Shown piece by piece: positions 55,470 through 64,000 of a stretch of 64,000 nucleotides of DNA. Below the pieces are notes generated by a model. That model saw only the letters and a program-made list of their open reading frames with translations. It had not been told where the DNA came from and did not search any database. A program made the translations under genes and the position numbers. The DNA is taken from contig CM035313.1 of NCBI GenBank assembly GCA_002900995.3, positions 1,674,001-1,738,000 on the forward strand. The letters run 5' to 3'. The stretch's first letter is position 1; the number at the start of each line of letters is the position of its first letter. The DNA comes from Ganoderma boninense (Eukaryota > Basidiomycota > Agaricomycetes > Polyporales > Polyporaceae).

Positions 55470-57383
55470 GTCAGTTTTGTAGCGCTGGTAATCACTGGTG
55501 CTGATGTCGAAGTGCGATAGGCAGGGGAGGCAGGGATCCGTGGGCGGAAAGGGTGGATCTGCAGAGGTTGGATGAGGCGAGAAGAGGGCAACGTCGAGGG
55601 CGGCACAAAAGGCGAGCGTCGGGGCGTCGTGGAGGACGAGGCGGGCGGCGGGGGAAAAGGGCAAAAAGGGAGGCTTTATAGAATATAACGATAGGAGGGA
55701 CGGGGCCAAGCGCGGTGTGTCATGGCCAATCTCGATGGACATCCTTTGATGCCTCACCGTACCGCCACCCCACCACTCTCTTTTCCTGTCCGCGCCAATC
55801 ACAGTCCCCGGGGTCCTGCCGCCTGCATCTCGTCATCGCGACTCTCTTCCCAGCCATCGCCGCCCTCCCCATCCGCATCAAGCCCGCCCTCGAGTCCACA
55901 TCTCCAACCACATCCATCTCTCCCCGTTTCCCGGCAACCACGGACCAGCCCCATCCCTCGCACTGCTCTCTCCCACATAGTATTCTTCGCCTCGGCGCAG
56001 GCCCGTGCCAAGTCTCCAGTCTGAATATGCGACGCCTATGCCACTATGCCATTCCCGCATCAGTCAGTGACGAATGCGACGCGCCGCCCCGATTCGCACG
56101 ACAAAGTTGGGAAGAAAACGAGGAAGGATCGCGCTTCGACCTCGGTGTCCGGCCTGCGCTTCTCGCCGGACACCGTCCGCCGTCGTGCCAATGTCGGAAA
56201 TGCTCTTCCTCCGGCGCCCTCTTCTCACAGTTCACTCCAAGGCATCCCTTAGCGGGCACCGAACGTTCCAAGCTTCCACCCCAGCAACACCGAGCAGGCA
56301 ACCCATCCCCGTCCACGTCGCGGCACAGCATCGTCATGGCCTAATAATGCACGAACCCGCGGCACCGCATGGCACTTACGACATCGACAGCCCGATCGCC
56401 CTTTGCACGCGACACAGCTCAGCCACCTTCTTCCTCCATCCTCTCCCGCTGCGCCTCTTCATCGTCGATCCGCCTCCCCCTCTGTAGATTCCTGCCGCAC
56501 AACTCCGTGTGCAATATACGGCCGTCGCTGGCCAGCCCTCACCCGATCTCGGGCCGCGGGCTGTAACAACAAACCGCCAGCTCAATGGAGATAGCTAGAC
56601 GCTACATTCATATTTTGCGTAGACATCTAATTTTGCACGATCCGGACTAAGACATGTCTTGTTCAATCTTATCCGTGACACCGACCACGGCCGATCGCTC
56701 TCATCGTCTCCCGCCTCAATGACAAATGCACGCCGAGCAATGCCATCGTCTGGTCACCATGTACGTATGAGAGGCAGCAGAGCTACAACTCGTCGTCCTC
56801 CGAAATTGCGGCCCGCCGCGATGTGTAATCCACCTTCAACTCGGGTGTCCGACGATGAGACACAGAGCTATCCCGAATGCCCGAGCAAAACAAATTCCTT
56901 GACAAATCATCCTGTCAGTGACCCCCATCGCTCCGAAACCATTTGATCAGCTTCGAGGGCACGATGCATAAACCAAAACTGACAGAAGGTACAATTCTAA
57001 GTTCCAACAATACAACGTTCACTTACACTACTGCAGTAAATGATTCCGTGCATACATACGTGCTGTGGTCCCCACACCGACTCGGAGGTTCGAGTTTGAA
57101 TTCGAAGCTTCCCTCCAACCCCGCGACACCGCCGCCCTACGTCTCCAAGAATGTTCCCCGATGCCACGGCCGCGCTGAGGTGCTGTGCCGACTAGATGCT
57201 AGCGGGCCTCGGGTCTCACGGTAACCCATCCACTGCACCTCCTGGTCCCTGATACCGTAGCTCAGCGTGCCTCCGCACCAGCCGGACTGCGCCCGCCAAC
57301 CGCATCCGCAGCGCGTCCCCCGTCTCGCCTTGACGAATGCCACGGCCCCACGCACACACCCCCATCCGACACAGCACTGGATA
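55470..57383. other. Long promoter/spacer region
   Basis: About 1.9 kb between the C2H2 gene start and the 3' end of the lipase-like gene. Overlapping GC-rich frames lack domain signatures. Long 5' regions are usual for fungal regulators, so this may be mostly promoter and untranslated leader. Confidence 0.4.
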
Positions 57384-60300
57384 CTACCTCAGGATCGAGT
57401 CCCGGCTCTGCTGTGCTGAGATGAGGTGTGCGTCAAGCAGGCGTCGTCTCCTCATCAGCTCCACCTCCGATATCGTCTGCCCGCCTTTCGTGGGCGTCGG
57501 CGATGTCCCCGGTGTCAGCGACCCGGGCCGTTTCGTGTGTGTCGTCGGCGGCGGCGAGCTGCACGTCGACGATGCCCCCGATGGCGTCGCAGCCAAGCTA
57601 TCGTGCGCAATCGCAGCACGTCGCAGGTCCCCGTGTCCGTTCGCATGGCCGTTGTGCAGTGCGGGCGTGGGCGGGATGCTTGAGCTGCGCCCGTCCGACC
57701 CAACGCGTGCCGTTCCCGTGGACGAGCTAGACGACTCGTGTCGCGAGTTCGCGGCGGATGAGGGCGAAGAGCGCCGCTTCGGCGCAAATGTAAGCACTTC
57801 GTCCGTATCAAACTCGGTCTCCGACGCCGTGGCAGACGAGAGGCCCGTGTCGTGCCTCGCTCTCGAAACTCTCCTGGCGGACGACCTCGCGCGCAGCGGA
57901 CTCCTGGTCGGGCTGGCACTGCTTGTACGGTCCTGAGCGTCGTCCATAAGTCCGAGCCCAAGACCAACCGTCACCGGGATGTCGGCACGCTGCGCACTGT
58001 CCACTTCACACTCGTGCCTGGCGAACACCTCGTCCATCCAGTCCGCCAGGTCATCGAGCACACCGCGCACCTCGCGCATGAGCGTGGGCATCTGCAGGTA
58101 CCCGTGGCTCCACTCCGAGAAAATGTGCATCCGGACCCAGTCCTCCTCGGACTCGTCCGCGAGCCGCTCCCGTTCCCGCTTCAGCGCGCGGAGGGACTGG
58201 TCCCCGCCACTGTCGTAGTTGCTCATGCGGAGGCCCTCGCCAAACTGCGACGACTTCCCGGCGATGATGCGCTCAAGCTCGGCGCGGCGGGAGCGCTTCG
58301 CCTCGCGCACGCGCCCAGCGAAGATGAGCGTATCGTCGACGAATGGGTCCTTCTCCCCACATGACATGAGCAGCGGTGGGAACTGCGCAAGAAGGCGGTC
58401 GGGCGCGAGGATGGGGGAGAGCTGGTAGTCCGCTTGGAAATCGGGGTTACGATGTGGCCCAATGTAAAGAATTGCCATTGCGCGCATCTGAAATTCAAGG
58501 TTTGATCCACATCAGCCATATTCACCACACAGGAGGCCAAAGAAGCGGTGCAGGGAGACAGTTACGCTATGCCGCCCGAACTGTTGTGGGGGTAAGAGTA
58601 CTCACCATGCTAGGAGGGATTATTCGGTCCTGGAAGTACCCCGTTCGGCTAGTCATGGTAAGCCGGGTCCCAATGGGTGCTCCGTTCGCGATCGGAGCTT
58701 TCTCAGCCACGACTTCTCCAAGTTCGCTGGCGGAGGTCGGCTCATCGTCGACTGTCAACTCAAATTCCTTCCGTTCGATTTCAGGGCTGAACCGTATCCG
58801 AGCGCGGAGCGGCTTCTGTTCGTCCCCAGGAAAATCTGACGACTCGTCTTCTGCATCCCCCAGTGCTGCTGCCTCTTCAGTATTGGGGCCCTCGTGGTTA
58901 TAGCGCCTCATGTCAGAGGTCGTCGCCCGACTGCGCAAAGGAGGTACCGACTTGGCCGACGGGGAAGTTGTCAGTTCACGAAACGCGTCGCGAATACTTC
59001 TCCGCCGACGTGGTCGCCGGTCCCCCACCATAGATAACGGGCTGACATGGCGAAGATGGTCCTTCTGATCGGCTAGCATGGAGAGGTGGCCGGAGGAATG
59101 CTCGGTTTGTAGGACGCGCAGGTTCTGTGGCGTCATCCATGAAGTGAAGTTGAAATCGAGGGCTGCATAGTTCAGTACCAGCGCGAGCGGGCTCGGTAGG
59201 TTCATCTGTGTCTCCAGGATCTTATACATGACACACACGGCAATATGGGCGCCGCTGCAGGGCGGTCAGTACAGAGATATACTTGTAGAAGCAAGAGGAG
59301 TGACATACGCCGAATCGCCGGTGCATATGATGTTGAGCGCCTGTCCAGACATTCCGATGACCAGTCCGGTAGTCTCGACGAGTACACGGTAGAGATCAAA
59401 GCATTCGTCAATACAGAATGGATAAGGATCTGCAAGCCGCCGACGTGCGGGCTCTTCGGTGAGTCAAGAATAACGACGAATGACGAAGTACTCTCACATT
59501 CCGGAGCTTTTCCATAATCAACTGAGAGGACAGGCTTGCCAGTTCGAATCGCCCACATCCTAAGGCGCTCCTCGTGATGTTCTGGGCTCATAGACACGAA
59601 TCCGCCGCCCGGGAAGTCCAAAATGAGGTCAGTAGCCTGTGCGAGCTCCCCAGCCGGCGGTGCAAAAAATAGCCACGTTGTGATAGGGCGATGTTGAGTT
59701 GAGTCTTTCGGACGCGCGAGGAGGATCTTCCGGCGGATGCTGACCCGGGGATGGACCGTCAACATGCGTAACTTATGAAGAGTAAGCAGTGCTGTTTGCG
59801 TGATACACATTGATAATGGAAAACCCACATAAGGGTTCGTTGTCTTCTCCCATGTTGCACGCAGCATCTCCACGGTGGGCACGGCGCGGAACTTGCGAAG
59901 CTAGAGAAGGGAATGAGCGGTACTGACCCATGAAGAAATGCGCAGGAAACTCTGAACCTTCTCATCCGCCTCATTGGCGTATATGATGTAATATACAGAA
60001 AATATAACAGAACAGATGTCTCTGAGCCATCGTGGCCTTATTTGCATGGCGGTGGCAAATCCAGCATCGAGTCCTGTGACAATCCATGTCGCCCGGTAGT
60101 AGGAAGGGGAGTACTAAAAGTTCAAGTCAATGGACCGCTCAAGAAAGCTCGATCGGGAACGGTGCATACCAAGTTCGCGAGCGGCTCCGGCGCTTTGTGA
60201 CGATAAGGAATGTGGTGCAATAGAGGCTGAATGAAGGACAGACCTTGTAGCCCCAGGATCTTGTCCAAGTTCCGGATGGCGTAGACGCCAGTGAGTGTGC

Positions 60301-60489
60301 TAACGATGAGTTGCCACGGCGTGAAGCACTCTTCGCTGAATGTGAGTTTTCATCCGTGGGAGAGTTGCTGTATGGATACGCACTCAATGCTCGGTTGGCC
60401 CGCCTAATCCAGAGAAACCTTGGCCCTTTCGGGTCTCCTTTCAAGATCCTCCAGAACCAAAAGATGATTACGAGAATGACCTGTAACAT
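57384..60489 (-). CDS. Hormone-sensitive-lipase-like alpha/beta hydrolase
   Basis: Model: complement(join(57384..58487, 58606..59254, 59309..59429, 59498..59771, 59829..59900, 59958..60113, 60170..60192, 60244..60335, 60380..60489)), 866 aa in nine exons. The N-terminal MLQVILVIIFWFWRILKG is a membrane segment, followed by KGPRFLWIRRANRAL. The hydrolase core has the oxyanion-hole motif in FPGGGFVSMSPEHH (HGGG type with Pro for His), the nucleophile Ser282 in GDSAGAHIA, the acid in CGEKDPFVDDT and the His in FSEWSHGYL. Between Ser and Asp lies a charged insert of about 150 residues with many basic-Ser sites, and a Ser-rich tail of about 200 residues follows the His. This matches fungal HSL-type esterases acting on acyl or steryl esters at membranes. 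The start is the ATG of MLQVIL; an upstream frame could not be spliced to it in phase. Confidence 0.92.
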
Positions 60490-61070
60490 GACATCAGCAC
60501 GCGGTTGAGGGTTCTGGAGGGACGCGGCTCACCTGGGTCCGTTTCCAGCTTAAGCTGGGTCGGCCCAGCAGATGGTCTATCATGAGCAGGTTGTGGTGAG
60601 GGAGAGAGGGATGGAGGGCGAGCAGGAGGCATGGTCGACGACATTTGGGCTGTGGCTTGCCCCGGACTCGGCATGTGATTCTCCCAGCTGTGCGATCGCT
60701 CCTTTGAGCTCGTGTCGGCATCTCCCGAACACACCCCATCCACCCACACCGAGCCTCTCCCCGCCGTGCACCCTCGTCGCCCCGGTGTCGGTGGCGTCAT
60801 AGGTGCCGGCATCGTTGGAGTCGTCGTGGACGGAGAAAACAGACGTGGTCGTGAGCCGGCGGCCGATGGCTTCTGGGGTCAGCCGATTGTATTCCGGTAA
60901 AACACGCAAGATTGCGGTCGCTTAATTCTCGGGTTCTATCGACGATCGGGATCTCAAGGCAGCCCACTCACTCAAAGGGAGCAGGACGGCCGAGGCAGCC
61001 CGCGTGAGGTGGCGCTGCAGCTTGCGTACCTCTCGCGTGCCCATCTCCTCGGCCTTGGTTGACAGCCATC
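60490..61070. promoter_or_regulatory. Divergent promoter of lipase-like gene (-) and ureide fusion gene (+)
   Basis: About 580 bp between start codons. A minus-strand open frame at 60533-60812 with a good donor may be an untranslated or alternative first exon of the lipase-like gene, but it does not join the coding frame. Confidence 0.45.
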
Positions 61071-63664
61071 ATGAGCTACAATCGTATTCCCCTCGATGAT
61101 TTCAAACATGCTTTCGCTACTACGATTGGTATGTCCGACGGATGCTACCATCCTCGTGCGTCGCTGAAACCCATCCGATCCCGTCACACCAACGAACAGA
61201 ACTCTCCAGCGTCGCACTGGGAGGGCAGGTCCTCTCGGTCTCGGACGAGTTCTTCGCGGAGGCTTTCCACCTACTTCTAGTCGAGGTTTGCACCATTTTG
61301 GCTCTCCAATCCCACGTCTGATCATAACGCAAAAGTTTCTCAGCCCGCTCCCAGCCTAAAGGGTCACTTTGGTCCGAAAGGTGCGCTATTCAGTGGATGG
61401 GAATCCAGAAGACACAACCCCAGCTACGATTGGTACGGTCCCGCCTCCACTCTTTTTGGGACTTCAGCGTCACAATACACCTTTATAAAGGTGTATCATC
61501 AAGCTAGGAACAGCAGGTTCGATCAGTGGCTTTGATATCGACACCAGCCATTTCAATGGTGGAGTCCGCAAAATTCCGTTCTGCGTACTAGGTCTAACCC
61601 CTGCTGCGGTCCATCAGGAAATGAGGCACCAGAAGCGTCGGTTGACATCCTTTACTCACCGGATGGCACAGCTCCGGAGGTCAACGACCCTAGAGTAAGC
61701 TTGTCTGTCCGTACGTTTCTGGACCGCCGCTCATCGCACTGTGCAGTGGGAGGAGTTACTACCTCAAGTGAAGCTGGGCCCCAGTGCAAGGCATCTTTTT
61801 GGCGTACAACCTTCAAAGGCCATCAACTATGTCAAGCTGAATATGTATCCAGACGGCGGGATTGTGAGTACATTTTGCTATATGCAGCCCGCTTCAGCTA
61901 AGCTTCATCTTGCGGGAATTTTATCAGGCGCGATTCCGTGTCTACGGGCTAGTAACACCCGTCTTCCCACCTGATACTTCTGCCATTTTCGACCTCGCGC
62001 ATGTGTTTGCCGGGGGACGTGTGGTGTATACGTCTGATCAACACTTCGGCGTGGGCTCGAACCTAATTCTCCCTGGGAGGGGTAAGTGTTCTATATTCAT
62101 CCAATGTTCCGCAGTCTTCGCATTTGCCGTCATCCCGATACTGAATATTGGCGTCATCCACATCTCAGGCAAAGACATGGGTGATGGCTGGGAAACGAAG
62201 CGCAGCCGTGCTCCCGGACATAAAGATTGGGCGATTATCCGACTGTAAGGACCGTCCCTATCGTCATTTTCCGTCCTTTTCGCGGGTACGCTGACCATCC
62301 CTTTGTCTCCGCCGATGTAACTCCGCAACCGACCGTCCCCTTGCATACCATATATCAAACTGCAATGCGCCACTTGTCAACGTGCTTCTTGAATTTAACA
62401 CCTACGAACCCTGCCAACCCTTGACCTGCCTATGGTCCATCCAGGGGCGACGCCGGCTATCTTTCCCAAGTCGAGATCGACACCGCGCACTTCAAGGGCA
62501 ACTTCCCTGAGTCCTGCGAGCTGCACGCTGTGAATCGCCCTGATGATCTGGTTCCGACGGACGTGCCGGCGGAGGAGTGGACGCTTATCTTGCCTCGCAC
62601 GAAGCTCGGACCGCACCGCCAGCACTTCTTCCAGCTCGAGCGCCACGCCATAGAAGGCAAATGCTACACCCACGTAAGGATCACCATATATCCCGACGGT
62701 GGCATCAAGCGTGTGCGCATCCTCGGCCAGAGGGCTGCAGGCGCAACCACTAAAGCTGCAGACGCAGTGATTGGCCCTTCAGAGCTGGCAGAGGAAGCTC
62801 CTCCAACCTCCGGTCGGCCGATCCAGGCCATCAAAGGCCCCGCGATCCCTGCGCTTCCGCTCACAGCCGAGGCATTTGCGCCGTTCGGGAAGGTTTTCCA
62901 GGCATACGCGGACGTGAACGCGGTGCCCGACCCGCGCCACACACGCATCACGGGCGCGAACCAGGGCACGGCGACTAAGTTCCACAAGCTCGCGCTGCTC
63001 GCGTCGTCATACCCGGAGCATGCTCGTGCAGACGCCACGGCAGGGTTGTCCGTGTACCGATGCCGACCGATCGACGTGCGGCCTGGGGGCGAGTGGGAGG
63101 TGAAGTTGCTGGAGCGGCACCCGTGCACGAACCAAGCGTTCATCCCCATGGGCGGTGGCTGCGGCGCTGCTGCGGACGTGAACGCACTAGAAGACCCGGG
63201 CACCCAATACCTGGTCATCGTCGCAAAGAATGGGCCGGACGACAGGCCAGCGTTAGCGAGCATGCGTGCTTTCATCGCTTCCGCCGGGCAGGGCATCGTG
63301 TATGACACGGGGGTTTGGCGTGAGTACCACGTTTGCGAACAGTGTCATGATTTACAGGGTGAATGCTGATCTACGTCTATGCTTTTGACGGGGTGTGGAC
63401 CCTTCACTGCTCACTCTTCTTGGCACCGGAACCCTCGCAAATTTACATTGACAGATCACCCAATGGCTGCTTTGCACAAGGTAGGGACCCTGTCATCGAG
63501 CGTGATTTTTCCAAGTCGGAGATAGGACTTATCTTTTCTCTGCCCAGAATATGGACTTCACTTGTGTGGAGACGCAGATTGGTAACGGCGACAGCCTCGA
63601 CTGCGAGATTGTTGACCTCGACGGAACGGCAGGCTACTACAGGGTGCAGATACCCATCGCCTAA
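61071..63664 (+). CDS. Allantoicase fused to ureidoglycolate lyase
   Basis: Model: join(61071..61128, 61200..61285, 61344..61432, 61491..61558, 61618..61694, 61747..61863, 61928..62081, 62169..62244, 62445..63319, 63455..63480, 63548..63664), 580 aa. Residues 1 to about 335 are allantoicase (allantoate to ureidoglycolate and urea), made of two related jelly-roll repeats: [20 protein letters not shown] with [19 protein letters not shown] in the first, [20 protein letters not shown] with [18 protein letters not shown] in the second; both end in YPDGGI. A linker of about 45 residues leads to a ureidoglycolate lyase domain (ureidoglycolate to glyoxylate and urea): [43 protein letters not shown], and the C-terminal [13 protein letters not shown]. 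In yeast these are separate proteins, DAL2 and DAL3. The large exon 62445-63319 spans the junction, so the fusion is not a splice artefact. Together they complete purine-nitrogen release. Confidence 0.92.
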
Positions 63665-64000
63665 TAGACACCCATTTGCGCTGTAGAAGACCAGTCGAGA
63701 ACTAGTAGACACTGCATTGCATTGCAGTAGATTCTAGCTTCTCGTCCTTCTGCCGATTCCCCGTCTCTTCGCAGTGCCTAAAACACCCGTGTTTCCAGCC
63801 TACTCGCTTGAATGCGCGCTGCGGGATGACATATGCTCAGAATACATCGAAGCCGCTCCCCCATCACACAGTCGTGGGGCCTATCTCGCACCTCTAGCTG
63901 AAGGTCCGTGATGGATGTGGGCCCACCTATTCTCCGCGAATTTGACGAGGGGGGGGTGGTCCGGGGTCCTGGTAGACGAAAACGGAAGATGCAAATTGAA
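63665..64000. other. 3' flank to the window edge
   Basis: Contains the 3' untranslated region of the ureide fusion gene. No gene or repeat recognised before the window ends. Confidence 0.5.

Noticed and set aside
60533..60812. Upstream coding exon of the lipase-like gene
   Set aside because: The frame ends in phase 1 at its donor, while the next acceptor continues in phase 0; the ATG at 60489 matches relatives without it.
61505..61530. tRNA-like GGTTCGATC
   Set aside because: It is coding sequence of the allantoicase domain and no cloverleaf forms.
1..64000. CRISPR arrays, operons, rRNA operons
   Set aside because: Spliceosomal introns and fungal gene families show eukaryotic nuclear DNA; no regular spacer repeats or rRNA sequence were seen.

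Overview
The window is nuclear DNA of a filamentous basidiomycete, most likely a wood- or litter-decaying Agaricomycete. The genes are dense and intron-rich (3 to 14 exons, introns mostly 45-100 nt with GTRNGY donors), GC-rich, and occur on both strands. They include a basidiomycete-type GH45 enzyme, NAD formate dehydrogenase, ERT1 and PEX5. Gene models were built by hand: exon junctions were accepted only where donor, acceptor and codon phase agree and the protein continues into recognisable family sequence.

Layout. 0.6-7 kb: secreted GH45-like protein (+), formate dehydrogenase (-), EXS/ERD1-like membrane protein (-). 7.3-9.3 kb: secreted Ser/Gly/Asp-rich protein with one frameshift (-). 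9.3-15 kb: gene-poor, with a 217-bp TA-flanked MITE and copy 1 of a 659-bp MITE. 15-21 kb: bZIP protein (+), conserved fungal protein (-), 14-exon MFS sugar permease (+). 21.6-25.5 kb: a nucleoside hydrolase gene (-) broken by two unrelated insertions, a long-terminal-inverted-repeat element in an intron and a hairpin-rich element in an exon. 26-27.6 kb: RACK1 (+) with snoRNA U24 in its third intron. 28-30 kb: unresolved sequence and copy 2 of the 659-bp MITE in inverse orientation. 30-41.6 kb: dehydrogenase (-) and arsenite transporter ACR3 (+) back to back, HemK-type methyltransferase (-) and ERT1 (+) back to back, PRA1 (-) and APC/C subunit CDC26 (+) back to back. 42-49 kb: F-box/LRR protein, PEX5, aldo-keto reductase (all +). 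49-54 kb: gene desert. 54-63.7 kb: C2H2 factor (-), hormone-sensitive-lipase-like enzyme (-), and a fused allantoicase/ureidoglycolate lyase (+).

Functional links are modest, as expected in a eukaryote. Nucleoside hydrolase and the allantoate/ureidoglycolate enzyme both belong to purine salvage and nitrogen recovery. ERT1 (gluconeogenesis), PEX5 (peroxisomal import) and the lipase-like protein all bear on fat and C2 carbon use. Several neighbours share short divergent promoters.

Main observations for a second look: the doubly invaded nucleoside hydrolase locus, two apparently identical inverted MITE copies 15 kb apart, U24 in the same host gene as in yeast, the two-enzyme ureide fusion, and two frameshifts at the same 12-base C-rich word that look like consensus errors.
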